64,000 bases of DNA from JAOPZW01 sp963789015 (GTDB lineage Bacteria; Actinomycetota; Thermoleophilia; Solirubrobacterales; Solirubrobacteraceae): the NCBI GenBank assembly GCA_963789015.1, contig CAWBIU010000001.1, positions 1,426,001 to 1,490,000 of the forward strand. The letters are read 5' to 3'. Below, piece by piece: positions 45,092-53,419 of the stretch; positions within the stretch are counted from its first letter, which is position 1; the number at the start of each line of letters is the position of its first letter. The notes under the pieces were generated by a model, which was not told the origin of the DNA, did no database searches, and saw only the letters and a list, made by a program, of their open reading frames with translations. The translations under genes were made by a program, and so were the position numbers.

Positions 45092-45104
45092 GTGGGGACC
45101 GACC

Positions 45105-45548
45105 ATGACCACCGTGGACCCGACCACCGACCCCGCCGCGCACGCGGCGATCAGCGTGGGCGTCGACCTCGTCGACGTCGCGCGGATCGACCGGCTGCTG
45201 CGCCGCGGCGGCGCTGAGCGCCTGCTCACGCCGGGCGAGCGCGCGTACTGCGCCGGCCGCCCGGCCGCCGCCGAGCACGTCGCGGCGCGCTTCGCGGCCA
45301 AGGAGGCCGTCCTCAAGGCGCTCGGCACCGGCTTCGCCGGCGGCCTGCGGTGGACCGACGTCGAGGTCGTCAACGAGCCCGGCGGGCGCCCGCGCGTCCG
45401 CCTGCACGGCGCCGCGGCCGCACTCGCGGCGCGGCGCGGGCTCGTCGCCCTGGAGATCTCGCTCTCGCACACCGCCGCGCTCGCCATGGCGCACGCCACG
45501 GCGCTCTGGCCGCCGCCCGACCGCCACGACCCCGGAGACCACTCATGA
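45105..45548 (+). CDS. acpS: Holo-[acyl-carrier-protein] synthase AcpS
   Basis: The 147-residue protein has ISVGVDLVDVARIDRLL near residue 18 (magnesium-binding Asp) and ARFAAKEAVLKALGTGF (Glu/Lys motif), diagnostic of AcpS-type phosphopantetheinyl transferases. SHTAALAMAHA completes the fold. It moves phosphopantetheine from CoA to a carrier-protein serine, here most likely Ser41 of the ACP at 48497. A dedicated AcpS opening a minimal-PKS operon is unusual. It is ATGA-coupled to the cupin gene, and promoter copy C precedes it. Confidence 0.92.
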   Translation: MTTVDPTTDPAAHAAISVGVDLVDVARIDRLLRRGGAERLLTPGERAYCAGRPAAAEHVAARFAAKEAVLKALGTGFAGGLRWTDVEVVNEPGGRPRVRLHGAAAALAARRGLVALEISLSHTAALAMAHATALWPPPDRHDPGDHS

Positions 45549-45952
45549 CCCCTTCGCCCACCCCCGCCGTGCTCGTCTCGGCCGACCGCGTCCCGGCCGA
45601 CCGGCGCCGCGGCGGCGACGTCCGCACGCTGCTGAGCCCGCGCACCGTCGGCTCGACCTCCGGCTTCATGGGGGTCGCGACGCTCGCGCCCGGCGAGAGC
45701 ATCGCCGAGCACTACCACCCGTACTCGGAGGAGTTCCTCTACGTCACGGCCGGCGCGATCACCGCCGACCTCGACGGCGAGGCGACCGAGATCGGGACGC
45801 GCGAGGGCGTGCTGATCCGCCCGTTCGTCCGCCATCGCCTGCGCAACACGGGCGCCGTCGAGGCCTCGGTCGTCTTCCAGCTCGGTCCGCTGGCGCCGCG
45901 CCCCGAGCTCGGCCACGTCGACACCGAGACGGCCGCCTCGGAGGCGAAGTGA
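45545..45952 (+). CDS. Cupin polyketide-synthesis protein (WhiE-II/CurC-like)
   Basis: This 135-residue cupin has SIAEHYHPYSEEFLYVTAGAI, with the H-x-H and Glu metal ligands, and VLIRPFVRHRLRNTG with the second-motif His. A cupin directly before KS-alpha is the order seen in spore-pigment type II clusters such as whiE and cur, where the protein is required but its chemistry is not defined. Both ends overlap neighbours by four bases (ATGA with acpS, GTGA with KS-alpha). Confidence 0.88.
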   Translation: MTPSPTPAVLVSADRVPADRRRGGDVRTLLSPRTVGSTSGFMGVATLAPGESIAEHYHPYSEEFLYVTAGAITADLDGEATEIGTREGVLIRPFVRHRLRNTGAVEASVVFQLGPLAPRPELGHVDTETAASEAK

Positions 45953-47211
45953 GGCGCGTCGTCGTCACCGGCATCGGCGTCGTCGCCCCCGGCGGCACGA
46001 CGCGCGAGGCGTTCTGGGACCTGATCTCCTCCGGGCGCACCGCCACGCGGCGGATCACGTTCTTCGATCCCTCGGGCTTCAAGTCCCAGATCGCGGCCGA
46101 GTGCGACTTCGACCCGGGCGCGGCCGGCCTGAGCGACGACGAGGTCGCGCGCATGGACCGCTACGTCCAGTTCGCCGTCGTCGCCGCCGGCGAGGCGGTC
46201 GGCGACAGCGGCCTGGAGGGCTCCGGCGCGGACCTCGAGCGCATGGGCGTCACGCTCGGCTCGGCGGTCGGCGGGACGACGATGCTCGAGGATGGCTACG
46301 TCGCGGTCAGCGACGGCGGTCGCGAGTGGCTCGTCGATCCCGATGCGGCCCCGGCGGCCGCCTACCAGGCGCTCGTGCCCAGCTCGCTGGCCAGCGAGGT
46401 CGCGCTGCGCTTCGGCGCGCACGGGCCGACGGTGGTCGTCTCGACGGGCTGCACCTCGGGCATCGACGCGGTCGGCTACGGCCACCAGCTGATCCAGGAC
46501 GGCGAGGCCGACGTCGTGCTCGCGGGCGCGGCCGAGTCGGGCATCTCGCCGATCTCGATGGCCTGCTTCGATCCGATCGGCGCGACGTCGTGCCACAACG
46601 ACACGCCGGAGAGCGCGTCGCGCCCGTTCGACGCGCGCCGCGACGGCTTCGTCATGGGGGAGGGCGCCGCGGTGCTCGTCCTCGAGGACCTCGAGCACGC
46701 CCGCGCCCGCGGCGCCCGCATCTACTGCGAGGTGGCGGGCTACGCCAGTCGAGGCAACGCCTTCCACATGACCGGCCTGCGCCCCGACGGCGCCGAGATG
46801 GCCGAGGCGATCGGCGACGCCCTGCGCCAGGGCGGCATCGCGCCCGAGCGCGTGGACTACGTCAACGCGCACGGCTCGGGCACCAAGCAGAACGACGTGC
46901 ACGAGACGGCGGCGCTCAAGCGCGCGCTCGGCGACCACGCCTACCGCGTGCCCGTGAGCTCGATCAAGTCGATGGTCGGGCACTCGCTCGGCGGCATCGG
47001 CGCGCTCGAGATGGCGGCGTGCGCGCTGGCCATCGAGCGCGGCGTCGTCCCGCCGACGGCCAACCTCGACGAGCCGGACCCCGACCTCGACCTCGACTAC
47101 GTCCCCAAGGTCGCCCGGCGCCGGCGCGTCGACGTCGCCCTGTCGACCGGGAGCGGCTTCGGCGGCTTCCAGTCGGCGATGGTCGTCGCCCGGGCCCCGG
47201 AGGCGGCGTGA
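45949..47211 (+). CDS. Type II polyketide ketosynthase alpha subunit
   Basis: The 420-residue KS-alpha starts RRVVVTGIGVVAPGG, typical for aromatic PKS. The active-site Cys168 lies in VVVSTGCTSGIDAVGYG, His308 in NAHGSGTKQND, and Lys340 and His345 in SSIKSMVGHSLGG, so the Cys-His-His set is complete. PFDARRDGFVMGEGAAVLVLE is a hallmark of type II KS. With the chain-length factor it condenses malonyl units on the ACP. Start GTG overlaps the cupin stop. Sequence style is nearer spore-pigment KS than FabF, judged by eye. Confidence 0.95.
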   Translation: MRRVVVTGIGVVAPGGTTREAFWDLISSGRTATRRITFFDPSGFKSQIAAECDFDPGAAGLSDDEVARMDRYVQFAVVAAGEAVGDSGLEGSGADLERMGVTLGSAVGGTTMLEDGYVAVSDGGREWLVDPDAAPAAAYQALVPSSLASEVALRFGAHGPTVVVSTGCTSGIDAVGYGHQLIQDGEADVVLAGAAESGISPISMACFDPIGATSCHNDTPESASRPFDARRDGFVMGEGAAVLVLEDLEHARARGARIYCEVAGYASRGNAFHMTGLRPDGAEMAEAIGDALRQGGIAPERVDYVNAHGSGTKQNDVHETAALKRALGDHAYRVPVSSIKSMVGHSLGGIGALEMAACALAIERGVVPPTANLDEPDPDLDLDYVPKVARRRRVDVALSTGSGFGGFQSAMVVARAPEAA

Positions 47212-48461
47212 TGCAGACGAGCCTCCCCGACCGCCGCCGCCGCGCCGTCGTCACCGGCCTCGGCGTCGTCGCCCCGAACGGCATCGGCGCCGATGCGTGG
47301 TGGCGCGCGACGCTCGCCGGCACGAGCGGCATCAAGCGCATCGGGCGCTTCGACCCGTCGCGCTACGCGACGCGCTTCGCCGGCGAGGTGTCGGACTTCG
47401 AGGCGACCGACTTCATCGAGCGCCGCACGATCGTGCAGACCGATCGCTGGACGTGGATGGGCCTTGCGGCCACGCAGATGGCGCTCGACGACGCGGCGCT
47501 CGACCCGGCCGCCCAGGACCCGTACGGGATGAGCGTCGTCACCGCCAGCTCGTCCGGCGGCAACGAGTTCGGCCAGGTCGAGATCGCGAAGCTGTGGAGC
47601 CGCGGGCCCGGGTTCGTCGGCGCCTACCAGTCGATCGCGTGGTTCTACGCCGCGACGACCGGCCAGATCTCGATCCGCCACGGGATGAAGGGCTCGTCGA
47701 ACGTCGTCGCCTCCGAGGGCGCCGGCGGCCTGGAGGCGCTCGCCCACTCGCGGCGGACGATCCGCCGCGGCACGCGCGCGATCGTCAGCGGCGGGCTCGA
47801 GGCGCCCCTGAGCCCGTACGCGCTCAGCTGCCAGCTGGCCAACGGCCGCATGAGCACCGTGCCCGGCGCGGACGCCTACCGGCCGTTCGACGCCAGCGCG
47901 ACCGGCTACCTGCCGGGCGAGGGCGGGGCCGTGCTGCTCGTCGAGGACCTCGACGCCGCGCGTGCGCGGGGAGCCGCCTCGCTCTACGGCGAGATCGCCG
48001 GCTACGGGGCGACGAACGACGCGTGCAGCCCGACGGGACTGCCGGACAGCCCGCGCCAGCTCGCCCGCGCGATCACGGTCGCCCTCGACGACGCGGGCGT
48101 CGGGCCCGACGACATCGACGCCGTGTTCGCCGACGGAGCGGGCTCGGCGCACGGCGACGCGCTCGAGGCGCAGGCGATCCACGCCGCGCTCGGCGCGCGG
48201 GCCGCCGAGGTCCCCGTGACGGTGCCCAAGAGCATGACCGGCCGCCTGTACGCGGGCGGCGCCGCGCTCGACGTCGCCGGCGCCCTGCTCGCGATGCGCG
48301 ACGGCGTGCTGCCGCCGACGATCAACGTCGCCGGGTCCAACGGCCACGGCCTCGACCTGGTCACCGGCGCGGCGCGCGAGGCCGGCCTCGGGACGGTGCT
48401 CGTCATCGCCCGCGGCTTCGGCGGCTTCAACTCGGCGCTCGTCCTGCGCCGCATCGACTGA
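47211..48461 (+). CDS. Type II polyketide chain-length factor (KS-beta)
   Basis: This 416-residue partner of KS-alpha has the same fold but lacks the catalytic Cys: the region reads NVVASEGAGGLEAL, and Gly170 aligns with the Cys, where classical chain-length factors usually have Gln. The His positions are also altered (ADGAGSAHGD and PKSMTGRLYAGGA). The chain-length factor sets polyketide length as a heterodimer with KS-alpha. Its ATG overlaps the KS-alpha stop by one base, the usual coupling. Confidence 0.94.
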   Translation: MQTSLPDRRRRAVVTGLGVVAPNGIGADAWWRATLAGTSGIKRIGRFDPSRYATRFAGEVSDFEATDFIERRTIVQTDRWTWMGLAATQMALDDAALDPAAQDPYGMSVVTASSSGGNEFGQVEIAKLWSRGPGFVGAYQSIAWFYAATTGQISIRHGMKGSSNVVASEGAGGLEALAHSRRTIRRGTRAIVSGGLEAPLSPYALSCQLANGRMSTVPGADAYRPFDASATGYLPGEGGAVLLVEDLDAARARGAASLYGEIAGYGATNDACSPTGLPDSPRQLARAITVALDDAGVGPDDIDAVFADGAGSAHGDALEAQAIHAALGARAAEVPVTVPKSMTGRLYAGGAALDVAGALLAMRDGVLPPTINVAGSNGHGLDLVTGAAREAGLGTVLVIARGFGGFNSALVLRRID

Positions 48462-48496
48462 TCCCTGTGCAGCCACACGACAACGAAGGAGATGAC

Positions 48497-48757
48497 ATGT
48501 CCGCAGTGACATTCGGGCTCGACGAGCTCACGGAGATCCTGGTGGAGCGCGTGGGCCTGCCCGAGGGCGCCGTGCCGCAGGACACCTCGACGCCGTTCAC
48601 CGACCTGGGGCTCGACTCGCTGGCCCGCGTCGAGCTCGTGCTCGCCATCCAGCAGGACCTCGGGATCCCGGTGACCGACGAGGCGGGTCAGGGCTTCCTG
48701 ACGCTTCAGGACCCGATCGACTACGTCAACGCCCAGCTCGCCGGGAGCCCGGCCTGA
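48497..48757 (+). CDS. Acyl carrier protein of the type II PKS
   Basis: This 86-residue acidic carrier protein has the phosphopantetheine site DLGLDSLARVEL with Ser41. GAAGGAGAT at the correct distance gives a strong ribosome site, fitting the high level needed for carrier proteins. It follows the chain-length factor by 35 bases and its stop overlaps the cyclase start. It has the usual helix pattern (FGLDELTEILVERVGL first, DYVNAQLAG last). Confidence 0.95.
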   Translation: MSAVTFGLDELTEILVERVGLPEGAVPQDTSTPFTDLGLDSLARVELVLAIQQDLGIPVTDEAGQGFLTLQDPIDYVNAQLAGSPA

Positions 48758-49218
48758 TGGTGCGCACCGACAACGCCGTCGTCGTCGCCGCGCCGCGGCA
48801 GTTCGTCTGGGACACGATGAACCAGATCGAGCGCTGGCCCGAGCTGTTCAGCGAGTACGCGTCGGCCTCCGTGATCTCGCAGGACGGCGACACCGTGCGC
48901 TTCCGGCTGACGACGCACCCCGACCCCGAGCACGACGGGACCGTCTGGAGCTGGGTGTCGGAGCGCACCGCCGACGCCGCGACGTTCACGTCGAAGGCCC
49001 ACCGCGTCGAGACCGGCCCGTTTCAGTACATGCGCATCGAGTGGTCCTTCGACGACGTGCCCGAGGGGACGCTGATGCGCTGGCGGCAGGAGTTCTCGAT
49101 GAAGCCGACGGCGCCGGTCGACGACGCCCGGGCCGAGGACTACATGAACCGCAACACGCGCAAGCAGATGGGCGTGGTCAAGGAGCGGCTCGAGCGCGCG
49201 CTGAACGCCGACGGGTAG
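48757..49218 (+). CDS. Polyketide aromatase/cyclase (SRPBCC/START fold, WhiE-VI-like)
   Basis: The 153-residue single-domain protein begins RTDNAVVVAAPRQFVWDTMNQIERWPELFSEY, characteristic of TcmN/WhiE-VI aromatase/cyclases. It has SERTADAATFTSKAHRVETGPFQYMRIEW in the pocket and the tail DYMNRNTRKQMGVVKERLE. It is expected to fold and aromatise the first ring of the polyketide. It is the last gene of the operon; about 190 bases without a gene follow. Confidence 0.92.
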   Translation: MVRTDNAVVVAAPRQFVWDTMNQIERWPELFSEYASASVISQDGDTVRFRLTTHPDPEHDGTVWSWVSERTADAATFTSKAHRVETGPFQYMRIEWSFDDVPEGTLMRWRQEFSMKPTAPVDDARAEDYMNRNTRKQMGVVKERLERALNADG

Positions 49219-49410
49219 CGAACCTGGCCTTTCGGGTGGATGCTCGTCGTCCCGACCGGGGACGACCAAGGCGATGTCGACCACCCGGCGAGAACCCGCC
49301 CGCGAATGTTGGACCCGGCGTACAGGGCATCGCGGCGGGTCGGCGGAAATGCTGCCCCAGGTGAGCCGCCTCGGCCTCCCACGCACCCCGACGCCGGGCG
49401 GGGGCCGCTG

Positions 49411-49920
49411 ATGTGCGGCTTCGCCGGCGAGCGCTCGGACGACGTCGCCGCCGACGTCCGCGTCGGCGTCCTGGTCTCCGGCGGCCTCGACTCGAGCCTG
49501 ATCGTTGCGCTGCTCGCCCCGCTCGGCCAGCACGGTCTGGCCACGCCCAGCATCGGCGGCTACTCGTGGTACCCGTCGATGGCCGGCGCGCGCGGGCTCG
49601 GGACCGAGGAGTATGCAGAGGTCTTCTTCGACCGGCCCCACGAGGACATGACGCAGTTCCTGGCCGACGAGCACCTCGTCGGCGAGGACGTCAGCCGTGC
49701 CTTCGTCGAGGAGCACTTCGCGCGCCCGGGCGCCGAGACGCCGCTGGATCGGGCGCTCCGGATCGACACCGAGATCATGCTCGCTGCCGCCGCCGCCGCC
49801 CGGCGGCTGCTGCCGGACGACGTCGTCGACCGGCCCGACGAGCACCGCACGAACCTCGACGGGTCGAAGCTGTGGCAGCTCGGGCTGCTCGAGCTGTGGC
49901 TCCAGGAGCAGGGACTTTGA
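49411..49920 (+). pseudogene. Asparagine-synthetase relative with several in-frame internal deletions
   Basis: The 169-residue frame begins MCGFAGE, the N-terminus of a class II glutamine amidotransferase with the nucleophile Cys2, then jumps at once to the synthetase PP-loop VGVLVSGGLDSSLIVALLA. It goes on with GQHGLATPSIG, GYSWYPSM, VEEHFARPGAETPLDRALRIDTEIML, RRLLPDDVVDRP and NLDGSKLWQLGLLELWLQ. In intact AsnB-type enzymes (about 600 residues) these segments are far apart. Here most of the amidotransferase and several synthetase segments are missing, always in frame. It may be a decayed gene or a minimal new protein. Its stop overlaps the TTG start of the ATP-grasp gene. Confidence 0.6.
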
Positions 49921-51335
49921 CGGAGACCGCCGCACCCGCCGGCCAGTTCACCGACGGCTACGACGAGGCCTTCGAGGCGCCCGGCGTGCCGCGGCCGCAC
50001 TACGCCGAGCTGCTCGGCGCGCTCGAGGGGACCGACCTCGCCGCGCTGCGCGACGCGGTCAACGCGCGCGTCGCCGACCGCGGCGTCGTCTTCCGCTCCA
50101 AGCAGGGCGAGAACGCCTTCCTGGTCGACCCGATCCCGCGGATCATCCCCGCCGAGGAATGGGCGCTCCTGTCCGCCGGGCTGCGCCAGCGCGTCGAGGC
50201 GCTCAACGCCTTCGTGCACGACGCCTACGGCGAGCGGCGGATCGTCGAGGCGGGCGTCATGCCGGCGCGCGCGATCGACAGCGCCGAGGGCTACGAGCCC
50301 GACCTGCGCGGCGCGCTGCCGCCCGGCATCCCGCCCGTCGGGATCGGCGGGCTCGACATCGTCCGCGGCCGGAACGGCGAGCTGCGCGTGCTCGAGGACA
50401 ACGTGCGCACGCCCTCGGGCAGCACGTACGCCAACGCCGCGCGCGAGGCCGTCCTGCTGGAGCTGCCCGGCGGCATCCCGCCCTACGAGCCGCTGCGCCC
50501 CTCGATGCTGCGGATGTTCGGCCACGTCCTGCGCGCGGCGGCGCCGGAGGGCGTCGATGACCCGTTCGTCGTGGTGCTCAGCGACGGTCCGAACGGCTCG
50601 GCGTGGTTCGAGCACTCGACGGTCGCTCGGATGCTCGGCATCCCGGCCGTCGAGCTCGACGACCTCGAGCACCACCAGGACCGCCTCTTCCACCGCGACG
50701 AGAACGGCCGCCTGCACCCCGTCGACGTCCTCTACCGGCGCTCGGACGAGGATCGCCTGCGCGACGACGACCACCGCCTGACCGCCGTCGCCGAGGCCGT
50801 GCTCGAGCCGTGGACGAGCGGACGGCTGTCCGTCGTCAACGCGTTCGGCACCGGCGTCGCCGACGACAAGCTCGTGCACGCCTACGTCGAGGACATGGTC
50901 CGCTTCTACCTGCACGAGGAGCCGCTCGTGGCGTCCGTCCACACCTACGATCTCGGCCGCGACGCCGATCGCGAGGAGGTCCTCGCCGACCTCGAGCAGT
51001 TCGTCGTCAAACCCCGCACTGGTCATGGCGGCGGCGGCGTGGTGGTGTGCGCTCACGCCGACGCACATGACGTCGAGCGGCTGCGGGAGGACATCGCCGC
51101 AGCGCCCGGGCGCTACATCGCCCAGTCCACGGTGGCCATCTCTCACCATCCCACGGTTGTGCCGCCGGGCAGGCTCGAGCCACGCCACGTGGACCTGCGG
51201 CCGTTCGTCTTCGCCTCCTCCACGGAGGTCGAGGTGCTGCCCGGCGGGCTCACGCGGGTCGCCTGGGACCCGGGCGCGCTCGTCGTCAACTCCTCCCAGA
51301 ACGGCGGGGCGAAGGACACATGGGTTCTCCGCTGA
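49917..51335 (+). CDS. Circularly permuted type 2 ATP-grasp protein (COG2308-like)
   Basis: Starting at TTG 49917 (CAGGAG nine bases upstream, TTGA overlap with the preceding stop), the 472-residue protein has YDEAFEAPGVPRPHYAELL, GENAFLVDPIPRIIPAEEW, NAFVHDAYGERRIVEAGVMP, GLDIVRGRNGELRVLEDNVRTPSG and FVVKPRTGHGGGGVVVC. This is the DUF404/DUF407 ATP-grasp architecture of predicted amidoligases that make small peptides or peptide tags. Genes of this type often travel with COG2170 ligases, as here. Substrates are unknown. Confidence 0.88.
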   Translation: MTETAAPAGQFTDGYDEAFEAPGVPRPHYAELLGALEGTDLAALRDAVNARVADRGVVFRSKQGENAFLVDPIPRIIPAEEWALLSAGLRQRVEALNAFVHDAYGERRIVEAGVMPARAIDSAEGYEPDLRGALPPGIPPVGIGGLDIVRGRNGELRVLEDNVRTPSGSTYANAAREAVLLELPGGIPPYEPLRPSMLRMFGHVLRAAAPEGVDDPFVVVLSDGPNGSAWFEHSTVARMLGIPAVELDDLEHHQDRLFHRDENGRLHPVDVLYRRSDEDRLRDDDHRLTAVAEAVLEPWTSGRLSVVNAFGTGVADDKLVHAYVEDMVRFYLHEEPLVASVHTYDLGRDADREEVLADLEQFVVKPRTGHGGGGVVVCAHADAHDVERLREDIAAAPGRYIAQSTVAISHHPTVVPPGRLEPRHVDLRPFVFASSTEVEVLPGGLTRVAWDPGALVVNSSQNGGAKDTWVLR

Positions 51336-52462
51336 GCGAGACGCGAGCCACCGAGCAGTGGGCGGCGTGGGCGAGGTCGCGGCCGTACACGGTCGGCGTC
51401 GAGGAGGAGGTCATGCTCCTCGAGCCGGGCGACTGGTCGCTGGCCCAGCGCTCCGACGACGTCTTCCCGCGCGTGTCCGAGCAGCTCGCGCGCCATCTGA
51501 GCGCCGAGACGCACCAGGCCGCGATCGAGGTGGCCACCGACCCCCACGAGACGATCGCCGGGGCGATGGCCCAGCTCGGGGCGCTTCGCGCGCGGCTGCA
51601 CCACGAGCTGGACGACCTTGGCCTGGCCGTGGCCGGCTCGGGGACGCACCCGTTCGCGCTGTGGAGCGAGACGATCGTGTCACCCTCGACCCGCTACCAG
51701 GTGATCCTGCGCACGATGGGCGAGCTCGCCCGGCGCGAGCCCACGTTTGCGCTGCACGTGCACATCGGGGTCCGCGAGCCCGAGGACGCGATCCGGATGA
51801 TGAACGCGATGCGCGTGCACCTGCCGCTGCTGCTCGCGCTGTCGGCCAACTCGCCGTTCTGGCAGGGCCGCGCGACGGGGCTGGCGTCGACGCGGATACC
51901 CGTCTTCGGCGCCTTCCCGCGCACCGGCATCCCGCGCCACCACGCCTCCTACGAGGACTGGGTGCAGAGCGTGGACGTGCTGCTGCGCTGCGGCGCCTTC
52001 CCGGAGCCGACGTTCCTGTGGTGGGACGTGCGCCCGCAGCCGAAGCTGGGCACGGTGGAGATCCGGATCATGGACGTGCAGAGCACGCCCGGGCGGACCG
52101 CGGCGCTCGTCGCCTTCGCGCACTCGCTCGCCCACCTCGAGATCGAGGAGGGCGCGGGCGCGATGTCCGTCTCGGACGAGGTGCTGGCCGAGAACCGCTT
52201 CCTCGCCACGCGCGACGGCGTCGACGCGTGGCTGCTCGACCCGCCGACCGAGGGGTTGCGCTCCGTGCGCTCGAGCGTCGAGGAGCTGCTCGAGGCGACG
52301 CGCCCGCACGCCGACGCGCTCGGCTGCCGCGACGAGCTCGAGCTCATCCCCGAGATCATGGCCCGGCCCGGCCACGCCCGCCAGATCGAGATCGCCGCGC
52401 GTTCCGGCGGGCTGTCCGAGCTGGTCGCCGCGCTGGCGGGCGAGTTCTCGCCGGTGCGCTGA
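51320..52462 (+). CDS. YbdK-type glutamate-cysteine ligase family protein (carboxylate-amine ligase)
   Basis: The 380-residue COG2170 enzyme starts near SRPYTVGVEEEVMLLEP (metal-binding glutamates) and has AAIEVATDPHETI, VAGSGTHPFALW, FALHVHIGVREPEDAI and LGTVEIRIMDVQST. The family forms gamma-glutamyl or related amide bonds with ATP; members without close relatives rarely have a proven substrate. It overlaps the ATP-grasp gene by 16 bases, so the two ligases probably act in sequence. Length is typical (370-385). Confidence 0.9.
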   Translation: MGSPLSETRATEQWAAWARSRPYTVGVEEEVMLLEPGDWSLAQRSDDVFPRVSEQLARHLSAETHQAAIEVATDPHETIAGAMAQLGALRARLHHELDDLGLAVAGSGTHPFALWSETIVSPSTRYQVILRTMGELARREPTFALHVHIGVREPEDAIRMMNAMRVHLPLLLALSANSPFWQGRATGLASTRIPVFGAFPRTGIPRHHASYEDWVQSVDVLLRCGAFPEPTFLWWDVRPQPKLGTVEIRIMDVQSTPGRTAALVAFAHSLAHLEIEEGAGAMSVSDEVLAENRFLATRDGVDAWLLDPPTEGLRSVRSSVEELLEATRPHADALGCRDELELIPEIMARPGHARQIEIAARSGGLSELVAALAGEFSPVR

Positions 52463-52506
52463 GGCTCTCTCCGCGGGCGCTTGCTCTGGCTCGCGATCAG
52501 GGCGGC

Positions 52507-52543
52507 GAGGGGAGGGTGGGAGGCTGCGTTTCTGCCTCCCCTC
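52507..52543. terminator. Hairpin between convergent ligase and HAD genes
   Basis: GAGGGGAGG (52507-52515) pairs with CCTCCCCTC (52535-52543) around a 19-base loop. It lies between the convergent ends at 52462 and 52589 and probably terminates both transcripts. Confidence 0.55.
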
Positions 52544-52588
52544 GGTGCCCCGATGGCGAGCCCCGCGAGACGACGACGGACGGCCCCG

Positions 52589-53276
52589 CTACGCCACGTC
52601 CAACGCCGCCACCAACCCGTGCGCGCTCCCGAGCACGACGTCCGCCTCGGCGAGCGCGTCAACTCCGTACGGCCCCGTGGCCACCGCGATGCAGCGCACG
52701 CCGTCGGCGCGCGCACAGGCGATGTCGCGCGGGGTGTCGCCGATGACGACGGTCCGCTCCCGCGGATAGGGCCGCCCGCCGTCCAGGCGCCCGGCGCGGC
52801 GGCGGGCGATGGCGGGCAGCAGCGAGCGGTCCTCCGAGTCCGAGCCGAAGCCGCCCTGGCCGGCCGTGAACCAGCGCCCGAGGCCGGCGCGCTTGAGCTT
52901 GAGCCGTGCGACGGGCTCGAGGTTGCCGGTCACCAGGGACAGGATCGTCGTCCGGGCGGCGCGCGAGCTCCTCGAGCGCCCCCGCGGCGCCCGGGGCGAC
53001 GAAGCCGCTGAGGTCGTCCGGGCAGCGCTGGGCGTACGAGCGCGCGCAGGCGATGCGGAAGTCGTCCATCCCGTCGTCGATGCGCTCCGCGCCGACGCCG
53101 GCGAGCAGGCAGATCTCGCGCGCGATCTCGCCGTCCGTGCGCCCGGCCGCGGAGACCGGGTGCGCCGCCGGGTCGCCGACCCGCCACACCTCGCGGATCG
53201 CGTCGAAGACGGCGTCGCGGTGCTCGGCCGAGGCCCGCAGGAGCAGCGTGCCGTCGATGTCGAAGAGAAGCAGCAC
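52589..53276 (-). CDS. HAD-superfamily phosphatase, one +1 frameshift
   Basis: About 228 codons from GTG 53276 give VLLLFDIDGTLLLRA (nucleophile Asp of motif I), a cap domain, then SLVTGNLEPVARLKLKRAGL (motif II Thr) and TVVIGDTPRDIACARADGV (motif III/IV Asp). This is a phosphoglycolate-phosphatase-like HAD hydrolase. Near 52958 one extra base in a CCC run shifts the frame between ALEELARR and RTTILSLVTGN; without it the protein is complete. The substrate cannot be predicted. Confidence 0.82.
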
Positions 53277-53302
53277 CCGCGGGCCAGGGTAATGGCGACC
53301 GC

Positions 53303-53329
53303 GTGTGCGCTCAGCGCACACGTGTGCGC
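53303..53329. promoter_or_regulatory. Triple-arm palindromic operator candidate
   Basis: Three 8-base arms alternate: GTGTGCGC (53303-53310), TCA, GCGCACAC (53314-53321), GTGTGCGC (53322-53329). The last two form a perfect 16-base palindrome and the first two a palindrome with a 3-base gap. The site lies between the divergent HAD and transporter genes, about 28 bases before a TAGAAT sequence that could be a -10 box for the transporter operon. Confidence 0.5.
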
Positions 53330-53419
53330 CGGCACGCGGTGGGGAAGACAGGATCGTAGAATCGCCGTGCCGCGCCTGGGGAGAGGCGCGGCGGGTCCGT
53401 CGTCCCACGTCTCGCGCCC

